Source: CAG-177 sp964587915 (GTDB taxonomy: Bacteria; Bacillota; Clostridia; Oscillospirales; Acutalibacteraceae). Taken from it: a stretch of 23,596 nt of DNA. The DNA lies in NCBI GenBank assembly GCA_964587915.1, contig CAZPMK010000027.1, forward strand, positions 1 through 23,596. Reading direction: 5' to 3'. Position 1 is the stretch's first letter; every line of letters starts with the position of its first letter. This document shows positions 8,954 to 17,064 of the stretch, in pieces. Position numbers and translations under genes: made by a program. Under the pieces are notes generated by a model. That model saw only the letters and a program-made list of their open reading frames with translations. It searched no databases and had not been told where the DNA came from.

Positions 8954-11900
8954 ATGGCAAGAAAAATGAAGACCATGGACGGCAACAACGCTGCGGCATA
9001 CGTGTCCTATGCGTTTACGGAAGTAGCCGGAATTTATCCCATCACTCCGTCAAGCCCCATGGCAGACTATGTTGACCAGTGGTCGGCACAGGGTCTCAAA
9101 AATATTTTCGGCACTACCGTTAAGGTTGCCGAGATGCAGTCCGAGGCAGGTGCGGCAGGTACCGTTCACGGTTCACTTGCAGCAGGTGCTCTCACCACTA
9201 CCTACACGGCATCTCAGGGCCTTCTTCTCATGATTCCCAATATGTATAAGATTGCCGGTGAGCTTCTTCCCAGCGTTTTCCACGTTTCGGCTCGCTGTGT
9301 TGCTTCTCACGCACTTAACATTTTCGGTGATCATTCCGACGTTTATGCCTGCCGTCAGACCGGTTTCGCAATGCTTGCAGAAACCAATCCGCAGGAAGTT
9401 ATGGATCTCGGTGCAGTTGCTCACCTTGCCGCTATCAAGGGCAGAGTTCCTTTCATCAACTTCTTCGACGGCTTCCGTACCTCCCACGAGATTCAGAAGA
9501 TTCAGATTTGGGATTATGAGGATCTCAAAGAAATGTGCGACATGGATGCTGTTGAGGCTTTCCGCAAGAGAGCACTCAATCCCGAGAGACCCGTTATGCG
9601 TGGTTCACACGAAAACGGCGACATCTTCTTCCAGCACCGTGAGGCTTGCAACGCTTATTACGATGCTCTTCCCGCAGTTGTTGAGGAGTACATGGATAAG
9701 GTTAACGCAAAGCTCGGCACAAACTACAAGCTCTTTAACTACTACGGTGCTCCCGATGCAGAGAACGTTATCGTAGCAATGGGCTCCATCTGCGACGTTG
9801 CAGAGGAAGTCATAGATTACCTTACCGCCAAGGGCGAAAAGGTCGGTCTTGTTAAGGTTCGTCTTTACAGACCGTTCTCGGCTGAGAAGCTCGTTGAAGC
9901 TATCCCCGCCACCTGCAAGAAGCTCGCTGTTCTCGACAGAACAAAAGAGCCCGGTTCACTCGGTGAGCCTCTGTTCCTTGACGTTGTTGCCGCTCTTGCC
10001 GCAACAGGCAGAAGCGATATCAAGGTTATCGGCGGCCGTTACGGTCTCGGCTCAAAGGATACTCCTCCCGCAAGCGTATTCGCAGTATATGATGAGCTTG
10101 CAAAGGATGCTCCCAAGGCTCAGTTCACTCTCGGTATCAACGATGACGTTACCCACCTTTCACTTGAGGAGAAGGAAGCTCCCAATACGGCAGCTGAAGG
10201 CACCATCGAGTGCAAATTCTGGGGTCTCGGCGGCGATGGTACCGTTGGTGCAAACAAAGACTCCATCAAGATTATCGGTGATCATACCGATAAGTACGTT
10301 CAGGCATATTTCCAGTACGACTCAAAGAAGACGGGCGGTATTACCATTTCCCACCTTCGTTTCGGCGACAGCCCGATAAAGAGCCCCTACTACATCAACA
10401 AGGCTGACTTTGTTGCTTGCCACAACCCCTCATATGTTGAAAAGGGTTACAAGATGGTTAACGACGTTAAGCCCGGCGGCGTATTCCTCATCAACTGCCA
10501 GTGGGATGCCGATGAGCTCAGTGCAAAGATGCCCGCAGAGGCAAAGCGTTACATCGCAAAGAACAACATTCAGCTTTACACCGTTAACGCTATCGACCTT
10601 GCCGCAAAGATCGGTCTCGGCAAGCGTACAAATACCGTTCTTCAGTCCGCATTCTTCTCACTTGCAAAGGTTCTTCCCGTTGAGGAAGCAATCGGCTACA
10701 TGAAAGAGAAGGCTCAGAAGTTCATGAAGAAGGGCAAAGAGATAGTCGAAATGAACGAAAAGGCTATCGACGCAGGTGCAACCGCATATGTTAAGATTGA
10801 CGTTCCCGCCGATTGGGCAGATGCAGTTGACGCTCCCGCTTCAAGCACCGAAAACGGCCCCGCAAAGCTCGTTAAGATGGTTGACAACATCATGAAGCCC
10901 GTTGGACTTATGAACGGCGATTCACTTCCCGTTTCCGCATTTGTTGACCATGCAGACGGCACATTTGAGCAGGGTGCTTCCGCCTTTGAAAAGAGAGGCG
11001 TTGCAGTTATGGTTCCCGCATGGGACGGCGCAAGCTGTGCTCAGTGTAACCAGTGCTCCTATGTCTGCCCGCACGCAACTATCAGACCCTACGCTCTCAC
11101 CGAGGAAGAGGCAGCCAATGCTCCCGCCAACGCAATTATCGTTGACAAGAAGGGCAAGGGCAAGGGTACTTATAAATATACACTTGCAGTTTCTCCGCTT
11201 GATTGTATGGGATGCGGCGTTTGTATCGGCGTTTGTAAGACAAACTCCCTCAAGATGGTTTCCAGAGAGAGTCAGGATGCAATGCAGCCCGTATTCGATT
11301 ACATGGTTTCCAATGTTTCCGTTAAGGAAGACCTTGCTGACAATACCGTTATCGGCAGTCAGTTCAAGACTCCGCTTCTCGAGTTCTCCGGTTCCTGCGC
11401 AGGCTGTGCAGAGACTTCATATGCACGTCTCATAACTCAGCTCTTCGGCGACAGAATGTATATCTCCAACGCAACCGGATGCTCCTCCATTTGGGGCGGT
11501 CCTGCGGCTACATCACCGTACACCACCGACAAGAACGGTCACGGTCCTGCATGGGCAAACTCCCTCTTCGAGGATAACGCAGAGCACGGCTTCGGTATGT
11601 ATCTCGGTCAGAACGCTATCCGCAACAGCCTTATTTCAAAGGTTAAGAGCGTAGCAGAGGCAGAGTGTGCTTCCGAGGAAGTCAAGGCTGCGGCTAAGGC
11701 TTATCTTGATACCGTTGATGACGGTGAGGCAAACGGTGCCGCTACCAAGGCTCTTGTTGCCGCTCTTGAGGGCGTTGACTGCGATACCTGCAAGTCAATC
11801 CTTGAAAATAAAGAATATCTTGCCAAGAAGTCCGTATGGATATTCGGCGGCGACGGCTGGGCATATGATATCGGCTTCGGCGGCGTTGACCATGTTCTTG

Positions 11901-12493
11901 CTTCGGGCGAGGATGTAAACATCATGGTATTCGATACCGAGGTTTACTCCAATACCGGCGGACAGGCTTCCAAGGCTTCCAACATCGGTCAGGTTGCTCA
12001 GTTTGCTGCGGCAGGTAAGGCAATTGCCAAGAAGAGCCTTGCAGAAATTGCAATGAGCTACGGTTATGTTTATGTTGCACAGATTGCTATGGGTGCAAAC
12101 ATGAACCAGACCATCAAGGCTCTCACCGAGGCTGAAGCATATCACGGCCCGTCAATCATCATCGCCTATGCACCCTGCGAGATGCATTCAATTAAGGGCG
12201 GCATGGTTAACTGCCAGAACGAAATGAAGAAGGCTGTTGACTGCGGCTACTGGAATATGTTCCGCTTCAACCCCTCTCTCAAGGCAAAGGGCGAGAATCC
12301 CTTTACCATTGACAGCAAGCCCGCAACCGCAAGCTACAGAGACTTCATCATGAACGAAGCTCGTTATTCATCACTCACACGTTCCTTCCCCGAGAGAGCA
12401 GAGTCACTCTTCACTCTTGCCGAGGAGACCTCCGTTGAGAGATATGAGCATCTTCTTCGCCTCAAGGATCTTTACGCTCCCAAGGCTGACTGA
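8954..12493 (+). CDS. nifJ: pyruvate:ferredoxin (flavodoxin) oxidoreductase, single-chain
   Basis: This enzyme converts pyruvate and CoA to acetyl-CoA, CO2 and reduced ferredoxin in anaerobes. The 1179 residues follow the fused PFOR order. The N-terminal pyrimidine-binding domain begins near GNNAAAYVSYAFTE. A two-cluster ferredoxin domain follows, with C695/C698/C701/C705 and C751/C754/C757/C761. The thiamine-diphosphate domain has GDGWAYDIG and VYSNTGGQ. C815, C818, C843 and C1075 are placed as the proximal-cluster ligands. The start at 8954 has AGGAGG (8939-8944) 9 nt upstream; the in-frame extension to 8900 would overlap the promoter and transcription start. The gene is monocistronic between its own promoter and a strong hairpin. 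Codon choice is visibly more biased than in addAB (AAG for Lys, CTC/CTT for Leu, GTT for Val), suggesting high expression. The symbol follows common usage; por is equally used. Confidence 0.97.
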   Translation: MARKMKTMDGNNAAAYVSYAFTEVAGIYPITPSSPMADYVDQWSAQGLKNIFGTTVKVAEMQSEAGAAGTVHGSLAAGALTTTYTASQGLLLMIPNMYKIAGELLPSVFHVSARCVASHALNIFGDHSDVYACRQTGFAMLAETNPQEVMDLGAVAHLAAIKGRVPFINFFDGFRTSHEIQKIQIWDYEDLKEMCDMDAVEAFRKRALNPERPVMRGSHENGDIFFQHREACNAYYDALPAVVEEYMDKVNAKLGTNYKLFNYYGAPDAENVIVAMGSICDVAEEVIDYLTAKGEKVGLVKVRLYRPFSAEKLVEAIPATCKKLAVLDRTKEPGSLGEPLFLDVVAALAATGRSDIKVIGGRYGLGSKDTPPASVFAVYDELAKDAPKAQFTLGINDDVTHLSLEEKEAPNTAAEGTIECKFWGLGGDGTVGANKDSIKIIGDHTDKYVQAYFQYDSKKTGGITISHLRFGDSPIKSPYYINKADFVACHNPSYVEKGYKMVNDVKPGGVFLINCQWDADELSAKMPAEAKRYIAKNNIQLYTVNAIDLAAKIGLGKRTNTVLQSAFFSLAKVLPVEEAIGYMKEKAQKFMKKGKEIVEMNEKAIDAGATAYVKIDVPADWADAVDAPASSTENGPAKLVKMVDNIMKPVGLMNGDSLPVSAFVDHADGTFEQGASAFEKRGVAVMVPAWDGASCAQCNQCSYVCPHATIRPYALTEEEAANAPANAIIVDKKGKGKGTYKYTLAVSPLDCMGCGVCIGVCKTNSLKMVSRESQDAMQPVFDYMVSNVSVKEDLADNTVIGSQFKTPLLEFSGSCAGCAETSYARLITQLFGDRMYISNATGCSSIWGGPAATSPYTTDKNGHGPAWANSLFEDNAEHGFGMYLGQNAIRNSLISKVKSVAEAECASEEVKAAAKAYLDTVDDGEANGAATKALVAALEGVDCDTCKSILENKEYLAKKSVWIFGGDGWAYDIGFGGVDHVLASGEDVNIMVFDTEVYSNTGGQASKASNIGQVAQFAAAGKAIAKKSLAEIAMSYGYVYVAQIAMGANMNQTIKALTEAEAYHGPSIIIAYAPCEMHSIKGGMVNCQNEMKKAVDCGYWNMFRFNPSLKAKGENPFTIDSKPATASYRDFIMNEARYSSLTRSFPERAESLFTLAEETSVERYEHLLRLKDLYAPKAD

Positions 12494-12524
12494 TTAAGCT
12501 CAGGCTACGGCTTATAAAAACAAC

Positions 12525-12566
12525 AAGGCTGCAAACTTACCGAAAGGTAGGCTTGCAGCCTTTTGA
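12525..12566. terminator. strong bidirectional terminator after PFOR
   Basis: Seventeen-base arms at 12525-12541 and 12546-12562 pair with one A-C mismatch and one G-U, closed by a GAAA tetraloop. The outer 10 bp (AAGGCTGCAA/TTGCAGCCTT) are perfect. T-rich tails lie on both sides, fitting convergent PFOR and peptidase-E-like genes. Confidence 0.92.
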
Positions 12567-12576
12567 ATTATGATTT

Positions 12577-13263
12577 TTACAGCTTGAAATTCTCACCGAC
12601 AAGCTCTGTTTTTTCACCCGTTACGCTGTTTATAAGATAAACGCTGCCGCCGTCGTTGCCGTGCATGACGGAGCAACCGTGATCGGTGAAAAAGATTGCC
12701 GCACCGTTTTCGGCGGCGATGCCCGAGTATTTCCTGCCGTGAAGTCTGTTTTCATAGCTTCCCCAATTGCCTCCCTCAAAATGCGGGCATGAGCTGTAGG
12801 GGAGGATTCCGAGACAGTCTATGAATACGAAGCTGCCGCCCTCACCGCAGTCATCGTAGCCCTCGTTGAACCAGCACATCATTCCCGAACTGTAGCCGGA
12901 AATGATTATTCCGCTCTCGTAGGCACGACGCATCAGCTTGTCAGCACCCGTCTTTTTCCAAGTGTTCATCAGAAATTCAAGATTTCCGCCGCCGACATAG
13001 ATTATATCGGACGACATGATTTTTTCTTCGATATCGGCAAAGGTCAGGGAGCTGTCGGTCAACAGAAGTGCCGAAACACTGCATCCGAGCTCGATGAAAA
13101 GCCTGAAAATATGCTCATCGCCGTTGATATCGTCGTGCCCTGCCGTGGGTACGAACAAGACTTTAGGCTCCTTTTTGGGGCAGAGTGATACAATTTTTTC
13201 AAATATCGGCTGAACCTCGTTGTCGCTGTACCGTCCGCCGCCTATTCCGATTATTGTTCCCAT
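12577..13263 (-). CDS. peptidase E-like protein (peptidase S51 family)
   Basis: This 228-residue protein has the type-1 glutamine-amidotransferase-like fold features of S51 peptidases: N-terminal IIGIGGG, then VLFVPTAGHDD, YVGGGNLEFLM, and a nucleophile elbow GYSSG with the likely catalytic Ser at 125. A candidate His at 161 (CPHFEGG) lies 36 residues on, close to the Ser-His spacing I recall for Salmonella PepE. Characterised S51 members are Asp-specific dipeptidases or cyanophycinases; which applies here is unknown, and several Clostridia paralogues are uncharacterised. The start at 13263 has GAGGTGA (13268-13274) just upstream; the longer frame to 13314 would cross its own -10. It is cytosolic, with no signal peptide seen. 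Confidence 0.85.
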   Translation of the reverse strand: MGTIIGIGGGRYSDNEVQPIFEKIVSLCPKKEPKVLFVPTAGHDDINGDEHIFRLFIELGCSVSALLLTDSSLTFADIEEKIMSSDIIYVGGGNLEFLMNTWKKTGADKLMRRAYESGIIISGYSSGMMCWFNEGYDDCGEGGSFVFIDCLGILPYSSCPHFEGGNWGSYENRLHGRKYSGIAAENGAAIFFTDHGCSVMHGNDGGSVYLINSVTGEKTELVGENFKL

Positions 13264-13285
13264 ACGGTCACCTCGTTTTTTCTTG

Positions 13286-13314
13286 ATTTTATCACAAAAT
13301 CTTGTTGCGGTCAA
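13286..13314 (-). promoter_or_regulatory. promoter of the peptidase E-like gene
   Basis: Minus strand TTGACC (13309-13314), 17-bp spacer, TAAAAT (13286-13291) with extended -10 TG. The -35 is 3 bp from the -35 of the divergent promoter. Confidence 0.8.
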
Positions 13315-13317
13315 TAC

Positions 13318-13346
13318 TTGACAATTGCGTGTTTTTGCTTTATGCT
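13318..13346 (+). promoter_or_regulatory. promoter of the GtrA-like gene
   Basis: Perfect -35 TTGACA (13318-13323), 17-bp spacer, weaker -10 TATGCT (13341-13346). Predicted start is near 13353, about 23 nt before the ATG. Confidence 0.65.
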
Positions 13347-13375
13347 TAATATATCAAGTCTGAAAGGGGACTATC

Positions 13376-13825
13376 ATGGAAAATTCAAATCAGAAAATGA
13401 CAAAAAAGCAAAATATATGGCAGGTAATCAAATTTGCCCTGTTCTCGGCGTCGGCGGGGATAATTCAAATCGGCTCTTTTACGCTGCTCACTCAGCTTAC
13501 CGAGTGGGACTATATCTATCGGTATCTGCCCTCCCTCGTTCTTTCCGTGCTTTGGAATTTCACCTTTAACCGCAATTTCACCTTCAAATCTGCGGCGAAT
13601 ATACCCGTAGCAATGCTGAAGGTTGCTCTTTTCTACTGCGTATTCACCCCGCTTTCAACATGGTGGGGTCACAAGCTGACGGGAATCGGCGTAAACGATT
13701 ATCTTGTGGAAGCAGGCACAATGCTTGTAAATCTCGTCACCGAATATCTGTATTGCCGCTTCGTCGTCTACCGCAATTCGATGAATACCAAGGAAGAAAA
13801 GAAAACGCAGAGCAGCTTGGAATAA
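13376..13825 (+). CDS. GtrA family small membrane protein
   Basis: The 149-residue product has four predicted hydrophobic helices. It carries the GtrA pattern: an N-terminal FALFSASAGIIQIGSF helix, then LVLSVLWNFTFNRNFTFK, whose Asn/Phe/Arg-rich end is the family hallmark, and a last helix ending YCRFVVYRN. GtrA-like proteins are thought to help flip or transfer polyprenyl-linked sugars for cell-surface glycans. No glycosyltransferase gene is adjacent, so the substrate cannot be guessed. AAAGGGGA (13363-13370) precedes the ATG. The Lys/Glu-rich C-terminus (about 136-149) should be cytosolic. The gene appears monocistronic, with its own promoter and terminator. Confidence 0.85.
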   Translation: MENSNQKMTKKQNIWQVIKFALFSASAGIIQIGSFTLLTQLTEWDYIYRYLPSLVLSVLWNFTFNRNFTFKSAANIPVAMLKVALFYCVFTPLSTWWGHKLTGIGVNDYLVEAGTMLVNLVTEYLYCRFVVYRNSMNTKEEKKTQSSLE

Positions 13826-13854
13826 CGCAAAGGCTCGAAAATCACATATCAAAC

Positions 13855-13895
13855 GGCTTGCCGCAGAGGAAACCCCCACGGCAAGCCTGTTTTTA
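13855..13895 (+). terminator. rho-independent terminator after the GtrA-like gene
   Basis: Perfect 9-bp stem GGCTTGCCG (13855-13863) with CGGCAAGCC (13879-13887), then TGTTTTTATT. Confidence 0.9.
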
Positions 13896-13913
13896 TTGCT
13901 AAATCTAAGCAAA

Positions 13914-13945
13914 GAAAAACCCACCCGTACATGGTACGAGTGGGG
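13914..13945 (-). terminator. terminator of the rplM-rpsI operon
   Basis: On the minus strand an 11-bp stem with one mismatch (arms 13934-13944 and 13920-13930, three-base loop) is followed by TTTTTCTTT (13911-13919). It lies 16 nt beyond the rpsI stop. Confidence 0.88.
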
Positions 13946-13960
13946 AAGATAAGCAATAGG

Positions 13961-14359
13961 TTATCTCTTTGAGAACTGGGGAGCACGACGTGCACCTTTG
14001 AGACCGTATTTCTTTCTTTCTTTCATTCTGGGGTCTCTGGTAAGGAAGCCTGCCTTCTTGAGAGCGGAACGAAGGTTCTCGTCATACTGAAGGAGAGCAC
14101 GGGAAAGACCGTGACGGATAGCGCCTGCCTGACCGGTAACTCCGCCGCCGCCTACACGGCAAACGATGTCGAACTTATCAGCTGTTCCCGTAAGAGCGAG
14201 AGGCTGACGAACGATGAGTTTAAGAGTTTCAAGACCGAAATAATCGTCTATATCTCTGTCATTGATTGTGATTTTGCCGGTACCTGCATAAACACGTACT
14301 CTGGCAACTGAGCTTTTTCTGCGGCCCGTGCCGTAGAAATAAGGATTTGAATCGTACAT
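13961..14359 (-). CDS. rpsI: 30S ribosomal protein S9
   Basis: At 132 residues this is normal length for S9. It carries GTGRRKSSVARVRV near the N-terminus, VGGGGVTGQAGAIRHGLSRAL in the middle and the basic tail RRAPQFSKR whose last residues reach the ribosomal P site. GGGAGG (14369-14374) is 9 nt before the ATG. It is the second gene after rplM with a 19-nt gap, the conserved L13-S9 order. Confidence 0.99.
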   Translation of the reverse strand: MYDSNPYFYGTGRRKSSVARVRVYAGTGKITINDRDIDDYFGLETLKLIVRQPLALTGTADKFDIVCRVGGGGVTGQAGAIRHGLSRALLQYDENLRSALKKAGFLTRDPRMKERKKYGLKGARRAPQFSKR

Positions 14360-14378
14360 TATTTATAGCCTCCCTTTC

Positions 14379-14807
14379 TTAAAATTCCCAAACTGCGGGC
14401 TTCTGAGCTGCGTGAGGATGCTCGGCACCCTTAACAACGCGAAGTCTGGTGAGAGCCTTGCGGCCGATAACCGTGTCGGGAAGCATACCCTTAACGGCAA
14501 GAGTCATAGCGAAATCGGGCTTCGTCTTCATAAGAGTGCTGTATTTAACCTCTTTGAGATGGCCGATATAGCCGCTGTGATGATAATACATTTTTTGATC
14601 GAGCTTATTGCCGGTCAAAACTGCTTTTTCAGCGTTGATGATGATAACATGATCGCCGCAGTCCGCATGAGGAGCAAAGGTGGGCTTATGCTTGCCGCGA
14701 AGAAGCTTTGCAGCCTCAACAGCTACCTTACCCATGGGCTTGCCTGCTGCATCGATCACATACCAATTGCGGGTGATGTCGCCCGCTTTAGGCATATAAG
14801 TAGACAT
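14379..14807 (-). CDS. rplM: 50S ribosomal protein L13
   Basis: At 142 residues it matches L13 throughout, with WYVIDAAGKPMGKVA, LLRGKHKPTFAPHADCGDHV, the YYHHSGYIGHLK segment and the MLPDTVIGRKALTRLRV helix. GGAGG (14815-14819) lies 7 nt before the ATG. L13 binds 23S rRNA early in 50S assembly. It is the first gene of the two-gene operon with rpsI. The predicted leader is only about 30 nt, so there is no room for a structured r-protein leader such as the L13 leader reported in Bacillales. Confidence 0.99.
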   Translation of the reverse strand: MSTYMPKAGDITRNWYVIDAAGKPMGKVAVEAAKLLRGKHKPTFAPHADCGDHVIIINAEKAVLTGNKLDQKMYYHHSGYIGHLKEVKYSTLMKTKPDFAMTLAVKGMLPDTVIGRKALTRLRVVKGAEHPHAAQKPAVWEF

Positions 14808-14843
14808 AACTTTTCCTCCGATTTATTTTTTTCGTGCCTGCAT

Positions 14844-14902
14844 ATATTAACACATGATACGCCCGTTGTCAATACATTTTTTCGGATTTTTTAATTTAAA
14901 TT
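14844..14902 (-). promoter_or_regulatory. rplM-rpsI promoter with UP-like AT tract
   Basis: Minus strand perfect TTGACA (14867-14872), 17-bp spacer, TAATAT (14844-14849) with extended -10 TG. Immediately upstream, 14873-14902 is almost pure A/T on this strand, in the place of an UP element contacted by the polymerase alpha subunit, as expected for a ribosomal-protein promoter. Confidence 0.85.
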
Positions 14903-14999
14903 ACACAACCTCTCGTTTTCTCGTTTTTTCTCACTCAAACACCCATTTATCTCACTTGCGATTTTTATTTTTGTTGCTTTGATATCCCGAATATCTCTG

Positions 15000-15028
15000 T
15001 TGACCGTGCCTTGATGTTGTGATAAAAT
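15000..15028 (+). promoter_or_regulatory. promoter of the MFS transporter gene
   Basis: TTGACC (15000-15005), 17-bp spacer, TAAAAT (15023-15028), extended -10 TG. Predicted start is near 15035, leaving about 44 nt of leader. Confidence 0.8.
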
Positions 15029-15078
15029 ATAACGCAGATAAAATATAAATGTATGTAATAATATAAGGAAGCGATAAA

Positions 15079-16284
15079 ATGGACGGCTCTTTGAGTGCCG
15101 AGAATGCTTTGCGGCGTGACAAAAGGATAATTTTCATCTGCTGGCTTGCTTATGCGACCGCTTACATAGGACGGCTGAATTTCAGTGCATCCATAGTTGC
15201 CGTCATATCCGACCTCGGAGTTACAAAGGCTCAGGCGGGTCTTGTCAGCTCTTTCTTTTTCTTCGCCTACGGAGCGGGTCAGCTCGTAAACGGCATCCTC
15301 TCAAAGCATTATAATTCAAAGATAATGATTGCTCTTTCTCTCGGAATATCCTCATTGCTGAATCTCTCAATGGTTTTCTGCAATGATATTTCCGTGATGA
15401 AATATATATGGCTTCTCAACGGTGCGGTACAGTCCGTCCTCTGGAGCACACTCATAAAAACGGTTTCGGAGCTTGTTTCGGAAAAGATGATGTCCAAGGC
15501 GATACTCGTGATGAGTACAACAAGCGTTGCCGGAACGTTTTTTGCCTACGGCTTTTCGGCACTTTTCGTTAAATTCGGCACATGGCGGGGAATGTTCGTT
15601 TTTGCCGCCGCAGTTTTGATGATCTCAGCCGCAGTTTGGCTTGCAATGTTCGGACCGTCGTACAAGCCCGTGCATACCGAAAGTACGGAAAAGAAGCACG
15701 GCGGCATGGGCGGCACTCTGCTTGTCGCTTTTATTGCCGCCTGCCTTTGCGGAATAGCCAATGGCTTTGTCAAGGACGGCGTGAACACATGGGTAACTTC
15801 CGTTTTGTATGAAGAATTCGGCGTTTCTCAGTCGTTCTCGATACTTTTAACGCTTCTGCTCCCGCTCGTTGCCACCTTCGGAGCGATGCTCGTTAAGAAT
15901 ATCCATTCAAAAATCGCCTCTCATTCGGTGATGAATATGCTGTTTTTCGCCGCTTCCGCCGTGCTTTGTGCAGGAATACTTCTTTCACTTCGTCTGCACA
16001 GCATCATGCTGATAATGCTTTGCTTCATCGGCGTTTCATGTACCATGGCGATGATAAACAATGTTATCACAAGCGTATTTCCGCTCGATTTACGCCATGT
16101 CATGAGTGCGGGCTTTGCGGCGGGCTTGCTCAATACGTTTTGCTATGTCGGAAGCACGACCGCATCATATTCGCTCGGTGCAATTTCGCAGTCGAACGGC
16201 TGGACTCCCGTTTTCGTGCTCATGCTTGCCGTCTGCCTTGCGGCGGGAGCTGTGTGCGTGGTTACCGCTGTGAGAAAAAAGTAA
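15079..16284 (+). CDS. MFS transporter, OPA (organophosphate:phosphate antiporter)-like
   Basis: The 401-residue protein has about twelve hydrophobic segments. A charged central loop lies near residues 196-212 between the two six-helix halves. The first helix region AYIGRLNFSASI and the following GVTKAQAGLVSSFFFFAYGAGQL resemble the OPA branch (GlpT/UhpT-like), where the early Arg belongs to the phosphate site. This makes a phosphorylated or other small anionic substrate plausible, but many OPA-like proteins in Clostridia are uncharacterised and no metabolic partner is adjacent. AAGGAAG (15065-15071) is 7 nt before the ATG. The gene is monocistronic and convergent with the TRIC-like gene. Confidence 0.85.
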   Translation: MDGSLSAENALRRDKRIIFICWLAYATAYIGRLNFSASIVAVISDLGVTKAQAGLVSSFFFFAYGAGQLVNGILSKHYNSKIMIALSLGISSLLNLSMVFCNDISVMKYIWLLNGAVQSVLWSTLIKTVSELVSEKMMSKAILVMSTTSVAGTFFAYGFSALFVKFGTWRGMFVFAAAVLMISAAVWLAMFGPSYKPVHTESTEKKHGGMGGTLLVAFIAACLCGIANGFVKDGVNTWVTSVLYEEFGVSQSFSILLTLLLPLVATFGAMLVKNIHSKIASHSVMNMLFFAASAVLCAGILLSLRLHSIMLIMLCFIGVSCTMAMINNVITSVFPLDLRHVMSAGFAAGLLNTFCYVGSTTASYSLGAISQSNGWTPVFVLMLAVCLAAGAVCVVTAVRKK

Positions 16285-16299
16285 GAACGGGATTTCTGA

Positions 16300-16340
16300 C
16301 AGAAAAATACCCTCGGAGCCTTTACGCTTCGGGGGCTTTG
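16300..16340. terminator. bidirectional terminator between the MFS and TRIC-like genes
   Basis: CCCTCGGAGC (16310-16319) pairs with GCTTCGGGGG (16326-16335) through 10 bp including two G-U, six-base loop. The minus-strand side has a good U-tract (TATTTTTCTG, 16300-16309). The plus side, CTTTG, is weak, so it probably serves mainly the glgP-tadA-TRIC transcript. Confidence 0.75.
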
Positions 16341-16346
16341 TGAATA

Positions 16347-17000
16347 TCAGTCCAAGTCCTTGAGTCTCGGCAGATTCCAATGGAAAACCGTTGCGGACAG
16401 TCGGATTATTATTATCGAACCGGTGCCGATGAGAAGTGCCGCGGTCTGTGAGCAGAGGTGCTGTTCAACAAGAATTTGATACAGAAAAGCACCGATAGCA
16501 GCGGCAAGAGCGTAAACTCTTTTACGCAGGATTTTCGGCACTCTGCCTGCCATGATATCTCTTATCATGCCTCCGCCGACACCCGTGAGGATACCAACGA
16601 AAATGGCGAGAAACGAGTTTTCTCCGAAGCCGCAGGCGGCTGCACTGTTGACACCTGCAACGGTAAAGACCGCAAGCCCTATCGAATCGAAGATGTTTAT
16701 TATCTGTGAATAGATGTTGAAGTGGGTCTTTATCCGCTTTCCGAAGAAATATGCAATGACGAACACGGCAAGCGAGGTTATTATAGCGGTTGCGGCGTAG
16801 ACGGGATGACGGAATGCGGACGGGGGGAGATATCCCAAAATCATGTCGCGAACGATTCCGCCGCCGACTGCGGTAACCATGCCGAGAACGACCGCTCCGA
16901 AAATATCCAGCTTCTTTTCAATTGCCGTGATTACACCGGTTATTGCAAAGGCAACGGTACCGATTATTTCAAAAACGAAAAATATTGTATCAATGCTCAT
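16347..17000 (-). CDS. TRIC-type cation channel family protein (YadS/UPF0126)
   Basis: This 217-residue membrane protein is made of two homologous halves of about three helices each. Each half carries the family signature of a glycine-rich bend followed by Arg-Asp: TAVGGGIVRDMILG near residue 43 and TGVGGGMIRDIMAG near residue 141. A seventh helix precedes the C-terminus. Prokaryotic members are homologues of trimeric intracellular cation channels and conduct K+/Na+ in those studied; older annotation calls the domain a glycine transporter. AGAGG (17006-17010) lies 5 nt before the ATG. It is the last gene of a minus-strand operon, 64 nt after tadA with no terminator between. Confidence 0.92.
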   Translation of the reverse strand: MSIDTIFFVFEIIGTVAFAITGVITAIEKKLDIFGAVVLGMVTAVGGGIVRDMILGYLPPSAFRHPVYAATAIITSLAVFVIAYFFGKRIKTHFNIYSQIINIFDSIGLAVFTVAGVNSAAACGFGENSFLAIFVGILTGVGGGMIRDIMAGRVPKILRKRVYALAAAIGAFLYQILVEQHLCSQTAALLIGTGSIIIIRLSATVFHWNLPRLKDLD

Positions 17001-17064
17001 ATGTACCTCTTATTACCGACGCTTTTGAGCGGCAGAAAATGTAGTCAGCCGAGAAATCGGCAAA

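Noticed and set aside
9252..10703. Series of Ser/Leu/Arg-rich plus-strand frames inside the PFOR gene
   Set aside because: They are out-of-frame readings of a strongly biased coding sequence, without ribosome sites or family features.
17028..17060. Hairpin-like GCCGA/TCGGC between tadA and the TRIC-like gene as a terminator
   Set aside because: The arms are 5 bp with a long loop and no following T-run on the minus strand, so the genes are taken as co-transcribed.
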